In this document: positions 32,379 to 41,257 of the stretch, one piece after another | How positions within the stretch are numbered: position 1 is the stretch's first letter | Layout of the letters: every line of letters begins with the position of its first letter | Origin: Candidatus Cloacimonadota bacterium | Lineage (GTDB): Bacteria; Cloacimonadota; Cloacimonadia; Cloacimonadales; JAIOQZ01 | Assembly: GCA_021108395.1 (NCBI GenBank) | Contig: JAIOQZ010000061.1 | Location: 1-61,600, forward strand | Reading direction: 5' to 3' | Length of the DNA stretch: 61,600 bases | Notes under the pieces: model-generated | The model's input: the letters and a program-made list of their open reading frames with translations, nothing else | Database searches by the model: none | What the model was told of the DNA's origin: nothing | Program-made: the position numbers and the translations under genes

Positions 32379-35057
32379 ATGAGCGACAAACCATCAAAAG
32401 ACAACTTGAACGAGATTCCCAAGACATACAGTTCACAGGACATAGAGGGAAAGTGGTACCGCCGCTGGAATCAATCCGGCTGCTTCTCCCCCACCATCGA
32501 CCCGAAAAAGAAACCGTTCACCTTGCTTATCCCGCCGCCCAATGTCACCGGCATCCTGCACATGGGCCATGTGCTCAACAACACCTTGCAGGACGTGGCG
32601 GTGCGCTATCACCGCATGACTGGCCGCCCTACGCTGTGGCTGCCAGGCGTCGATCACGCCGGCATCGCCACGCAGAACGTGGTCGAAAAGGAGCTGGCAA
32701 AAGAGGGCAAAACCCGCCATGACCTTGGCCGTGAAGAACTGGTCGCAAAAATCTGGCGCTGGAAAGAAGAGAAGGGCGGCCGCATCATCGAGCAGCTCAA
32801 ACAGCTCGGTTGCAGCTGCGACTGGTCACGGGAGCGGTTCACGATGGACGAGGGGCTGTCGCGCGCGGTACGCGAGGTGTTTGTGCATCTCTACGAGAAA
32901 GACCTTATCTACAAGGGCAAATACATCATCAACTGGTGTCCGCGCTGCGTCACTGCGCTGGCCAACGACGAAGTGGAACACACCGACGAGCAGGGCAAGC
33001 TGTGGCACATGCGCTATCCGCTGGCCGACGGCAAAGGCCACCTCGTGGTCGCCACCACGCGCCCCGAAACCATGCTGGGCGATACCGCCGTTGCCGTGAA
33101 TCCCAGGGACGAACGCTACGCTCATCTCATCGGCAAGATGGTGGCGCTGCCGTTCACAGGCCGACAGATTCCTGTCATCGCCGATGAGCACGTTGACCCT
33201 GAGTTCGGCACGGGCTGCGTGAAGGTGACTCCGGCGCACGACCCCAATGACTTCGAGATTGGCGCTCGGCACGACCTGCCGCGTGTGCTGGCGATGGACG
33301 AGCACGGCGTGATGAACGCTGAAGCAGGCGAGCAGTTCGAGGGCCTCGACCGCTATGACTGCCGCAAGAAAATCGTGGCGATGCTCGAAGAAAACGGCCT
33401 GCTCGAAAAAATCGAAGACCACGAGCACTCGGTTGGCCGCTGCTACCGTTGCGAAACCGTCATCGAGCCGTATCTGTCCGACCAGTGGTTCGTGCGCATG
33501 AAGCCTCTGGCCGCACCTGCCATCGACGTTGTCAATGACGGCCAGGTGCGCTTTGTGCCTGACCGCTGGACAAAGGTGTATCTGCACTGGATGGAGAACG
33601 TGCGCGACTGGTGTATCAGCCGCCAGATATGGTGGGGGCATCGTATCCCGGCGTGGTATTGCGATGCCTGCGGCGAGATCGCCGTGAGCGTGGATGATAT
33701 ATCGGAATGCCCCAAATGCGGCGGCGCTCTGCGACAGGACGAAGACGTGCTCGACACCTGGTTCAGTTCGTGGCTGTGGCCGTTCTCGACGATGGGCTGG
33801 CCAGAGCGCACCGCCGATCTCGAATACTTCCTGCCCACCAACCTGCTCATCACCGCCTACGGCATCATCTACCTGTGGGTGGCGCGCATGATTATGGGAT
33901 CGCTCGAGTTCATGGACAAGATACCGTTCGACACCGTGCTCATTCACGGCATGGTGCTGGACGAGCAAGGCCGTAAAATGAGCAAGAGCCTGGGCAACTC
34001 GCCTGACCCGATTCACATCATCGAGGAAGTGGGCGCCGATGCGCTGCGGTTCAGCATCGTGTTCAACGCGCCACGCGGCCAGGACAGCGTGTATAGCGCT
34101 ACGATACTCGATAACGGCCGCAACTTCGCCAACAAGATATGGAACGCCTATCGCTTCATCATGATGGGCACGGAGTCCATCGAGGGGCTGCCAAAGCCCA
34201 CCGAGCTGCGCCTCGAACTGGCCGACCGCTGGATATACAGCCGCCTGCACGCCGTCACCCGCGACGTGACGGCCGCCTATCGTACCCAGCGCTACAGCGA
34301 AGCCGCCGCCATGCTACAGGATTTCATCTGGCGGCAGTACTGCTCGTGGTACCTCGAACTGGCCAAAGAACGCATCTACAACGCTGCGGACAAGGTGGGC
34401 CAGCGCACCGCCAAGTACATCCTCCTGGACGTGCTCCAGTCGTCCATGCGGCTGCTGCACCCCATCATGCCGTTCATCACCGAGGAGATATGGCAGCGTT
34501 GCGGCAAGCGCTTCCCGACCGGCGATGACATGCTCATCACGGCGCGGTTCCCCGTTGCCGACGAATCCCGCATCGATCCGCAGATTGACGCCGACATGGC
34601 GCTGATACAGGAGACTATTTCGTCGATACGCAACCTGCGCAAGCAGGTGAACATCAAGCCGGGGCTGGATGTCGAGATACACATCCGCACTGCGCGTGAA
34701 AGCCAGAACGACCTGATCGAGCAATATGGCAGCTATTTCACCAAGCTCGCCCGCGTGAGCGACATGTTCACCGGCGTCGGCATCGTCAAGCCAAAGCGCT
34801 GCATCGGCGATGTGGTGCAGGAACTCGAAGTCTTCCTGCCGCTGTCTGGGCTGGTGGACGTGGATGCCGAACTGGCGCGGCTGCAAAAGCAGGCCGGCAA
34901 GCTCGAACAGGAAGTGGCGCGGCTGGAGAAAAAGCTGAACAACGCCAACTTCATCGAGCGCGCCCCTGATGTGGTGGTGGAAAAGGAACGCGCCAAACTC
35001 GATGAAGCAGCCGCGCAACTCGCCAAGCTGCAAGTGCTCATAGCAGATATGACTTAA
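32379..35057 (+). CDS. valS: Valyl-tRNA synthetase
   Basis: An 892-residue class I synthetase that charges tRNA-Val. HMGH (residues 61-64) is the HIGH signature and KMSKS is at about 533. The editing (CP1) domain includes TTRPETMLGDTAVAVNPRDE and the synthetic site has RQIWWGHRIPAWYC. The C-terminal coiled coil (ELARLQKQAGKLEQEVARLE) is the tRNA-binding arm typical of ValS. Length is normal. It is preceded by a Nudix gene and followed by a palindromic repeat, and it appears to be its own transcript. Confidence 0.97.
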   Translation: MSDKPSKDNLNEIPKTYSSQDIEGKWYRRWNQSGCFSPTIDPKKKPFTLLIPPPNVTGILHMGHVLNNTLQDVAVRYHRMTGRPTLWLPGVDHAGIATQNVVEKELAKEGKTRHDLGREELVAKIWRWKEEKGGRIIEQLKQLGCSCDWSRERFTMDEGLSRAVREVFVHLYEKDLIYKGKYIINWCPRCVTALANDEVEHTDEQGKLWHMRYPLADGKGHLVVATTRPETMLGDTAVAVNPRDERYAHLIGKMVALPFTGRQIPVIADEHVDPEFGTGCVKVTPAHDPNDFEIGARHDLPRVLAMDEHGVMNAEAGEQFEGLDRYDCRKKIVAMLEENGLLEKIEDHEHSVGRCYRCETVIEPYLSDQWFVRMKPLAAPAIDVVNDGQVRFVPDRWTKVYLHWMENVRDWCISRQIWWGHRIPAWYCDACGEIAVSVDDISECPKCGGALRQDEDVLDTWFSSWLWPFSTMGWPERTADLEYFLPTNLLITAYGIIYLWVARMIMGSLEFMDKIPFDTVLIHGMVLDEQGRKMSKSLGNSPDPIHIIEEVGADALRFSIVFNAPRGQDSVYSATILDNGRNFANKIWNAYRFIMMGTESIEGLPKPTELRLELADRWIYSRLHAVTRDVTAAYRTQRYSEAAAMLQDFIWRQYCSWYLELAKERIYNAADKVGQRTAKYILLDVLQSSMRLLHPIMPFITEEIWQRCGKRFPTGDDMLITARFPVADESRIDPQIDADMALIQETISSIRNLRKQVNIKPGLDVEIHIRTARESQNDLIEQYGSYFTKLARVSDMFTGVGIVKPKRCIGDVVQELEVFLPLSGLVDVDAELARLQKQAGKLEQEVARLEKKLNNANFIERAPDVVVEKERAKLDEAAAQLAKLQVLIADMT

Positions 35058-35059
35058 GA

Positions 35060-35136
35060 CAGGGGTTTCACCCCTGAACCCCACTCGCTTTTTGTAAAAA
35101 GCGAGAGCAAAAACTTCTGGCGGATGCTGCGCATCC
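35060..35136. repeat. Palindromic repeat family A, copy 3
   Basis: Hairpins CAGGGGT-TTC-ACCCCTG, CTCGCTTTTT-GT-AAAAAGCGAG and GGATGC-TGC-GCATCC. Compared with copy 1, changes on one arm of the first two stems are matched by compensating changes on the other arm. Confidence 0.8.
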
Positions 35137-35166
35137 TTGTGTCATAAGAAGTATGTACTATGCACA

Positions 35167-35181
35167 GGATACGTAGTATCC
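35167..35181. promoter_or_regulatory. Candidate TetR operator
   Basis: A perfect palindrome GGATAC-GTA-GTATCC 21 bp before the TetR start codon. TetR-family proteins often bind such sites to repress their own genes, so autoregulation is likely but inferred. Confidence 0.45.
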
Positions 35182-35202
35182 GTCAATGCTTAGGAGCCAC
35201 AC

Positions 35203-35820
35203 ATGACCCTACGAGAGCGTGAGATGTTGCGAAGGCGCGAGGAGATTATCTCCGTGGCGCACGAGCTGTTTGTGGCGCAAGGGTTCGAGCGGGTTATCGT
35301 GGCCGAGGTGGCCAGGCAAGTCGAGTTTTCGCGCAAGACGCTGTACTCGCACTTCAAGAGCAAGACCGACCTGATGGTGGTGGTCGTTATCCGCATTCTA
35401 TACCGTCTGGACAAAGCGCTGATGGAGAGCCTGGACTCATACGGCACCTGGCACCAGCGGTTTATGACCTACGGCATGCTCTATCTGCGCTTTTTCCAGT
35501 CAAACCCGGGGTCGTTCGAGCTGATCAACTACTTCGATGTGGCCGTGCACAACAATCCACACAAACTGAGCGATGACGTTCTGGCAGAACTGCGCCGCTA
35601 TCGAGAAACCACGTCGCCGATTGTACCACGATTGCTACAGGGTGGTATTCATGCGGAGGAGTTCCGCGAGGATCTGCCGATTCAACTGGCCAGGGATTTC
35701 TTCTGCAAGGCCATCTCTGGCGTAGCGCACGAATACATCATCCACCCGGGAGGCAACGAAAACAACTACCGCGAAGAGTTGCGAATGCTGTTGCGAGCCT
35801 TCACCCGCCCGAAATCGTAA
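35203..35820 (+). CDS. TetR/AcrR-family transcriptional regulator
   Basis: A 205-residue regulator with the N-terminal helix-turn-helix VIVAEVARQVEFSRKTLYSHFKSK split over residues 31-54, typical of TetR, and a helical C-terminal ligand domain. The ligand is unknown. A ribosome-binding site AGGAG lies just before the ATG. The downstream genes are convergent, so the regulated target apart from itself is not obvious. Confidence 0.88.
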   Translation: MTLREREMLRRREEIISVAHELFVAQGFERVIVAEVARQVEFSRKTLYSHFKSKTDLMVVVVIRILYRLDKALMESLDSYGTWHQRFMTYGMLYLRFFQSNPGSFELINYFDVAVHNNPHKLSDDVLAELRRYRETTSPIVPRLLQGGIHAEEFREDLPIQLARDFFCKAISGVAHEYIIHPGGNENNYREELRMLLRAFTRPKS

Positions 35821-36028
35821 GCCTCAAGTGCCTCAGACTGTTAACAAACCTGTCTCAATATGAAATTTCTCAAGGTAAGCGCTCTTTGCCACTTCGTGAA
35901 GTATAAGATACAGGTCAGAGCATCTCTTGCCAAACTTCGGGGATTGAAGCGTATTAAAATACGCATTCACCCTCAGTTATGACAAGAGCTATCTCTGATT
36001 TGCTTTTCATAAAGCAAACACAAAACGC

Positions 36029-36056
36029 AGATTGCTGACTTTGTCAACAATCTGTA
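36029..36056. repeat. Palindromic repeat family C, copy 2
   Basis: Stem CAGATTG-(C)-TGAC ... GTCA-(A)-CAATCTG with a three-base loop, related to 20003-20033. The 240 bp between the TetR gene and the next gene otherwise holds only repeat-like sequence. Confidence 0.55.
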
Positions 36057-36060
36057 TGCC

Positions 36061-36723
36061 TCAGGCGTCTGGCGGCAGGTGCACGGCGATTTGACAGAAA
36101 TCATCGCCGAGCAAGAGACTCGCCAACATCTCCACCCTCACCTCACGCTCCAGCACCGTCTCCCAAATATACCGATAGAACCCGGCGGCGCAATAGCAGT
36201 ACAGTGGGTCGATCTGCCGACCCTGGGCAATTGCTTCACGGATTTGCGGGCAATGGCAGAAAATACTGCGGCGCACCTCAGGGTCAGGTTCGTGCAGCCA
36301 TTGCTTCAGCCAGCCGCTCTTGGGTATCTTGGTCGAGACAATGACGTTGTCGTTCCGCTCTCCGGCAGGCCCAATGCCCAGTTTCCGTACCTGCGCTATT
36401 TCCTCTTCATCCAGCCCGAGACGCTCGCGCATCATCTTCTCGAAACTCGCCTGCAAACTTGCCATCACCGCGTCAACAGAGCCGGTCTCTTCGTACACAC
36501 GGCGAAAAGTTGCCAACTCGTCGGCGGGATAGCGACAGGCGCAGCAAGTGAGAATACGCTTTGCCTCGTCAGGACTGAACTGTTCATGCAGGCGGTTCAT
36601 CGCCCCGTTGATCCACCCGACGGCGTCAGGTTCTTCGGTTGCGGGCAGGCAGATGTCTTTGCGGCCGGTGGCTTCGACTGCGGCGGCGAGCCGAGCGCGC
36701 CAGTGTTGTTCAAATGTTTCCAT
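36061..36723 (-). CDS. Cysteine-rich protein of unknown function
   Basis: A 220-residue protein I do not recognise with confidence. It contains CCACRYP near residue 60, FCHCPQIREA near residue 155, YCYCAAGFYRYIWE near residue 180 and GDDFCQIAVHLP at the end. The ordered cysteines suggest metal or cluster binding, or a redox role. The C-terminal GDDFC...LP segment is reminiscent of V4R-like or amino-thiazoline-hydrolase-like domains, but this is only a resemblance. ATG 36723 follows a GGGGGGAA stretch. The next gene on the same strand ends 89 bp upstream, so the two may share a transcript. Confidence 0.62.
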   Translation of the reverse strand: METFEQHWRARLAAAVEATGRKDICLPATEEPDAVGWINGAMNRLHEQFSPDEAKRILTCCACRYPADELATFRRVYEETGSVDAVMASLQASFEKMMRERLGLDEEEIAQVRKLGIGPAGERNDNVIVSTKIPKSGWLKQWLHEPDPEVRRSIFCHCPQIREAIAQGRQIDPLYCYCAAGFYRYIWETVLEREVRVEMLASLLLGDDFCQIAVHLPPDA

Positions 36724-36811
36724 TGTTCCCCCCGCGCCTAATGTGAGAGAAACACCTGACGTGCGCAAGCTCTTTCTATACAGACGTCACCTGTAGCGAC
36801 GCATCACACTC

Positions 36812-37969
36812 TCACATAGTAATCTCCACCAGCGGCACATGCATCTCATGCTCGCTGGGACCGCCGTGGAAGCCGATCAGGTCAAGAGGGCCCTCGCCCA
36901 GCACAGCCTGGGTCAACACCCAGCCATCGTGCATGAGCAGGATGTAGTCGCCCACGCGGTCAGCCCAGTCCGGATGCGGCTCGCCCACGCCATACCAGCC
37001 ACCATCGAGCGTCTGCTGGCGGGTGAGCAGAGTGCAGCAGTGCCCCAGCTTCTCGCGCACCAGAGACTCAAACCGTTGCGCCTGCGCCGGTTTCACATAG
37101 GCGTAGGGTACTCGCGGTTCGCCGCACAGCGGGATATTGAGACAGGTGACGATGTCGGGGTAGTCCTCGACGCGCAGCCTGGTCTCTGGTGTGCTGCCGC
37201 AGAAACCATGATCGGCGGTGGCCAGCAAGTGCGCTCCGCTTCCAGCAAGCTCTTGAGCCAGTCGCTCGATGGCGCTGTCGAGGGTGGCCAACTGCTGCTC
37301 GGCCTCGTCACTGTTTTTGCCGCACTGATGACAGATGCTGTCATATTTGGGCCAGTAGGCGTATGTGAACGACGGCCCCGAAGCCTCCTGCACAGCGCAC
37401 TTTATCTGGTCAATGAAGTCGTCGAGGGTGGCATAGGCATAGTTGCGAGCGCTTGCGCTGGTGTGCGTCGTGTAGGCCGAGCCTGTGTAGGCCGCCGGCG
37501 AAACCACGGCGCAATCGCGGGGGATTTGCGGCAGCAGTGGTGGAAAGCTATAGATGTCGCGGTAATCGATGCCGCCCACATCGAAAGCCCGCCACTCCCA
37601 GCGTGGCACGAACGGCAGAATGGCCGAGGCCGATCCCAGCTCCTTCAGCCACACAAACCAGCCGGTCATGGCGTGTTCGAGGGGTGTGAGGCCGCTGAGA
37701 AACGTTGTCAAGGCTGCGGCGGTGGTGCTGGGGAACACCGAGGTCATGCGGCGGCGCAGGTGGCGCGCCAGAAACGAATCGGCGCCATAGTCGCTCAGGA
37801 CATCCCAGCCCAGTCCATCGAGCACCAACAGCACCAGGTGCTGCGACTCGCCCCAGGCGGATGTGTCATGGTCGCGCAGGGGCGGGTGAATCGGCCGGCC
37901 GCCGCAACTCTGGGTGATACTCGCGACGAGATTGACGATACTGTTTCCCTGATAATCAGGCTTGTACAT
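36812..37969 (-). CDS. Type I phosphodiesterase/nucleotide pyrophosphatase-like enzyme
   Basis: A 385-residue metallohydrolase of the alkaline-phosphatase superfamily. The first metal site is VLDGLGWDVL, the nucleophile region is FPSTTAAALTTFLSG (Thr in TTAA), followed by TPLEHAMTGW; KYDSICHQCG and TADHGFCG provide further metal ligands. No signal peptide is seen, so it is probably cytoplasmic. The substrate (nucleotide, phosphonate or sulfate ester) cannot be named. ATG 37969 follows AAAGGA; an earlier ATG at 38002 lies toward the repeat region. Confidence 0.83.
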   Translation of the reverse strand: MYKPDYQGNSIVNLVASITQSCGGRPIHPPLRDHDTSAWGESQHLVLLVLDGLGWDVLSDYGADSFLARHLRRRMTSVFPSTTAAALTTFLSGLTPLEHAMTGWFVWLKELGSASAILPFVPRWEWRAFDVGGIDYRDIYSFPPLLPQIPRDCAVVSPAAYTGSAYTTHTSASARNYAYATLDDFIDQIKCAVQEASGPSFTYAYWPKYDSICHQCGKNSDEAEQQLATLDSAIERLAQELAGSGAHLLATADHGFCGSTPETRLRVEDYPDIVTCLNIPLCGEPRVPYAYVKPAQAQRFESLVREKLGHCCTLLTRQQTLDGGWYGVGEPHPDWADRVGDYILLMHDGWVLTQAVLGEGPLDLIGFHGGPSEHEMHVPLVEITM

Positions 37970-38015
37970 AGTGTTCCTTTCGCTGTTTTGTTGGTTCATC
38001 ATGGCATATCCTTTA

Positions 38016-38195
38016 ACACCCCCCTGGCAAGGGGGGGAAGACCCGTAGTCGGGTCAGGGGGGTATAAAAATGTAGATGGTGCGCTGACAGAGAAGACAAT
38101 ACCCCCCTGCTTCGCTTTGAAAAGAGGTAGAACCGCGCTTCGCGAACGGTTCACCAAGCTCAGCTGCCCCCCTTGACAGGGGGGTGAAGAGCCGT
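38016..38195. repeat. Palindromic repeat family D (composite)
   Basis: G/C-run hairpins at both ends (CCCCCC-TGGCAA-GGGGGG near 38020 and CCCCCC-TTGACA-GGGGGG near 38170) with an inner GACCCG-TAGT-CGGGTC. The inverted end hairpins with unrelated sequence between them give a REPIN-like layout. Confidence 0.65.
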
Positions 38196-38222
38196 CATGG
38201 ATACATGCCATGTTCATTGCAA

Positions 38223-41147
38223 TCACTTCAGCAGCACCACCTTGCGCACCACCGAAGCGCCTCCTGCCTGGAGCCGCAACAGATATACACCCGAAGCGCT
38301 GCCGCCGGCATCCCACGTCCAGGTTTGCGCTCCCTTGTAGCGATAGCCCAAGTCACGGCGCAGCACACAGCGACCGCGTACGTCGTATATGTTTAGCTCC
38401 ACTCGGGCGGATTCCGGTAAACTGAACTCCAGTATCGTGCGCGGATTGAACGGGTTTGGTCGGGCGCTCAGCGCAAGCGCGGGCGGGGTGACAACGTCCT
38501 CATCTGTCGCCAGCTCTCCAAAGTCGATCATAGCTCTGAACATGAAGGCGGTCACGTCTTCCTCTTCGAGGTAGTAGAGCGGGAAACCGAGCAACAGCAG
38601 ATAACCACTATTGCCGCCACCACCTATGATGGCGCATGGTTCATCCTGCCAGGGCGGTTCGCCCGAGGCGGAATCGAAGCGATAGAGCGCCACTGCGTCA
38701 TCATAGGGCTCGAAAGTATAGACCTGCGCCAGATTGTCGCCCCAGGTGGTCAGGGGGATTTTATCGGGGTCAACGGCAATGTCTGGCCAGCCTTCGCCCA
38801 GCGCACCCGTGAACTCAGGCGAGTTGCAGAACTCCATCGACTCCACACCAAATGTCTCGCGCAGCATGTCAGCATCCATCTGGCTCAGTTTGCGGCTCTG
38901 CGATATCAGCATATTGCCACCGGCCAGCAGATAGTTTTGCAGGTTATAGTAGCAGTCGGCCAGATCGCCCTGTAGGATGTCATCGGCATGCCAGACGACG
39001 GTGGAGTAGCGCGCCAACTCGGTCAGCGGCGGCTCGCCCTGCGTGGCCACATCCCACATGGCTGGTTGCAGAGACGCCAGCACGGCGATGTAGAAGGCGT
39101 CCATCTCCTCATCGGTGGGAAAGCCGGGGGTGGTGAAGTCGGCGCTGTTGTCCACAATCAGCACGCCTTCGTCGAGGGTATATTCAATGGGTGTCGCCTC
39201 GATGACGTTGGACGGCGCGCCTCGGTAAACCCCATCGTAAACGACTTCGATGAAATACCTGTAGGTTGAGGCGGGGTCGAGGCCTTCGTCCAGCCAGCCC
39301 GTGCTGTTCACGGGAGCAGTGGCGACATACTCCCATTGCCCTTCGTCCTGACTGCGATAGATGCAGAAGCCGTCGATGGCGTCGTCGAAGTAGGGCTGCC
39401 ACACCAGTCCAACGGAGCCGTCGCGCGTGGGAATCTGTTCGAGCACAGGGCGCTTCTCGGTGAAGCCGCCGTCGAGAACCCATCCCTGCGAGTCCCAGTC
39501 GATACTGAGGCTCGTGCCGGGAATTGGCAGCAGCAGGTGGTTCATGCCGCCGGGGACAAACAGCCTGCCCTCGTAGTCCATGTAGGTGTATGGCAGATAC
39601 ATATCGAAGGTCTCGCCGGAGTATGGCAGCGAGTTGATGGCCACGACCGGCGGCAACGCTGGATCCATCACATACAGAGCGTACTCGTAGCGAGGCCGCC
39701 CCTCCTGATAGAACCACTGGTCGAAGAACCAGTCGAGCTGGCTTCCGTGCACGGCTTCGGCGACGTTTTCGAGCGCCTGCATGTCGGTGTTGCCGTAACG
39801 CAGGTCGGGGTCGGAGAAGTAGGCCGGCAGGAAGTCGAAGAAGGCGTCGTCGCCCATGACATAGCGCAGCATGTGCACCGTCCAGCCGCCTTTGCGATAC
39901 ACTACACTGTTGAAGATATGGCTGGCCGTGCCGTCAGGGTCGCGGTAGAGGGGTTCATCGAGGGCGCTGCCGCTGTCCTCGGCGTCCATGTAGTCAAACA
40001 GCGCCTGCGACCCGAAGTTGTGCTCCGCCCACAGCGCCTCGCTGTACACCGCGAAGCCTTCCTTCAGCCACACATCGCTCCAGCTCGATATCGTCAGGCT
40101 GTTGCCCGCCCACGAATGCCCCAGCTCGTGGGCCACGGTGTAAACGGCTGCTTCGTCGTTGATGTAGCCTGCGTCGAACGAGGTGCAGGTCTGGTGCTCC
40201 ATAGCCAGCGCGCCCAGGTTGGTGCAGGTGGCATGGCCATACTTCTCGTTCATGAAGGGGTATTCGCCGTAGGTGTCGGAAAAGAACGTGAGCATGTCTT
40301 CGCAGGTACCATACAGCGCGATGGAAACTTCTTCCTGCTCGGGGTAGTAATAGTTGTCAACGGGGATTGTCTGGTCGTTGTATGTCCAGTCGAAGCTGAA
40401 GACTTCGTAGTTGGTGCAGGCGAAGCTGGTAAGGTAGGTGGCAATCGGATAGCTCTCGTGCCACTTGCTGGTCACGGTGGAATCGCCATTGTCTTCTATC
40501 TCGACAAGCGCTCCGTTGGCGACGCAGGTGTACATGTATTGATGCCGCACCCAGATGTCGAGACTGTCGGGTTTGTCGGCGGGGGAGTCCTTGCAGGGCC
40601 ACCACTTGCGCGCTCCGCGTGGCGACACCATCGTGAAGGCGACCGTTTCGCCGCCCTGGGGGCTGTGGCTCTCGAACTTCAGCCCATCCTCGAGCCGGTC
40701 AGGGTCGGGAAAGCCGGAGTATTGCACCTGCACCTCGACCATCTCGCCCTGCGAATAGCTCTGCCCCAGGTCGATGGCGAGGATGCCGTCGGTGTGGGTC
40801 CAGTCCAGCGGTTGCGCGCCCATCGTCACGCCATCGACGGTGAGGATGTGAGCGAAGTGAAGGTGCAACGAGTCGAGCGCGGCGGCAGTCACCTCGACGC
40901 GTATCGTATTATCGGCCTGCACCCACTCTTCGTCAAAGGCCAGGGCGATGACGATCTTGTAGTAGCGCACGTCGTAGTCGTCCATCTGACGGGTAGTAGT
41001 CGGCGCATTCTCCATCCAGCGGATGTAGGCCTGGCGCTCGGCCTCGCGCACCTCGTGCTGTCGCTGCACGATGGCGGCAAAGTCCGGCATGGCGAGCAAT
41101 GGCAGGCAGACGGCGACGAGAGCAAGCATGGCGGCAACGCGCTTCAC
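38223..41147 (-). CDS. Secreted M1-family metallopeptidase with C-terminal sorting domain
   Basis: A 974-residue exported aminopeptidase-like protein. It has a signal peptide (VAAMLALVAVCLPLLA), an M1 N-terminal beta domain, then a catalytic domain with LGALAMEHQ (GAMEN-like) and HELGHSWAGN near residue 335 with the third zinc ligand in LKEGFAVYSE. A fibronectin-III-like domain (about 600-670), a class I amidotransferase/ThuA-like fold domain (about 680-890) and a C-terminal beta domain with ARPNPFNPRT ... YDVRGRC ... SGVYLLRL follow; the last is the type IX-secretion-style sorting module. The start is GTG 41147 behind CTGGAGG. It probably degrades peptides outside the cell. Confidence 0.9.
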   Translation of the reverse strand: MKRVAAMLALVAVCLPLLAMPDFAAIVQRQHEVREAERQAYIRWMENAPTTTRQMDDYDVRYYKIVIALAFDEEWVQADNTIRVEVTAAALDSLHLHFAHILTVDGVTMGAQPLDWTHTDGILAIDLGQSYSQGEMVEVQVQYSGFPDPDRLEDGLKFESHSPQGGETVAFTMVSPRGARKWWPCKDSPADKPDSLDIWVRHQYMYTCVANGALVEIEDNGDSTVTSKWHESYPIATYLTSFACTNYEVFSFDWTYNDQTIPVDNYYYPEQEEVSIALYGTCEDMLTFFSDTYGEYPFMNEKYGHATCTNLGALAMEHQTCTSFDAGYINDEAAVYTVAHELGHSWAGNSLTISSWSDVWLKEGFAVYSEALWAEHNFGSQALFDYMDAEDSGSALDEPLYRDPDGTASHIFNSVVYRKGGWTVHMLRYVMGDDAFFDFLPAYFSDPDLRYGNTDMQALENVAEAVHGSQLDWFFDQWFYQEGRPRYEYALYVMDPALPPVVAINSLPYSGETFDMYLPYTYMDYEGRLFVPGGMNHLLLPIPGTSLSIDWDSQGWVLDGGFTEKRPVLEQIPTRDGSVGLVWQPYFDDAIDGFCIYRSQDEGQWEYVATAPVNSTGWLDEGLDPASTYRYFIEVVYDGVYRGAPSNVIEATPIEYTLDEGVLIVDNSADFTTPGFPTDEEMDAFYIAVLASLQPAMWDVATQGEPPLTELARYSTVVWHADDILQGDLADCYYNLQNYLLAGGNMLISQSRKLSQMDADMLRETFGVESMEFCNSPEFTGALGEGWPDIAVDPDKIPLTTWGDNLAQVYTFEPYDDAVALYRFDSASGEPPWQDEPCAIIGGGGNSGYLLLLGFPLYYLEEEDVTAFMFRAMIDFGELATDEDVVTPPALALSARPNPFNPRTILEFSLPESARVELNIYDVRGRCVLRRDLGYRYKGAQTWTWDAGGSASGVYLLRLQAGGASVVRKVVLLK

Positions 41148-41257
41148 AGACGCCTCCAGGTTGTTTTTTTCACCTATAGCGCAGCAACCGTGTTCTGGCA
41201 AGGTTTTTCGCAACAGATGTCAGGGGATTGTCGAATCAAGGATTTTCAGGATAGTTT

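Noticed and set aside
32826-34250. Long open frame antisense to valS
   Set aside because: A GC-rich codon shadow of valS; no start signals, low-complexity His/Ala-rich product.
36839-38176. Plus-strand open frame opposite the phosphodiesterase gene
   Set aside because: Antisense shadow; it also runs through repeat D.
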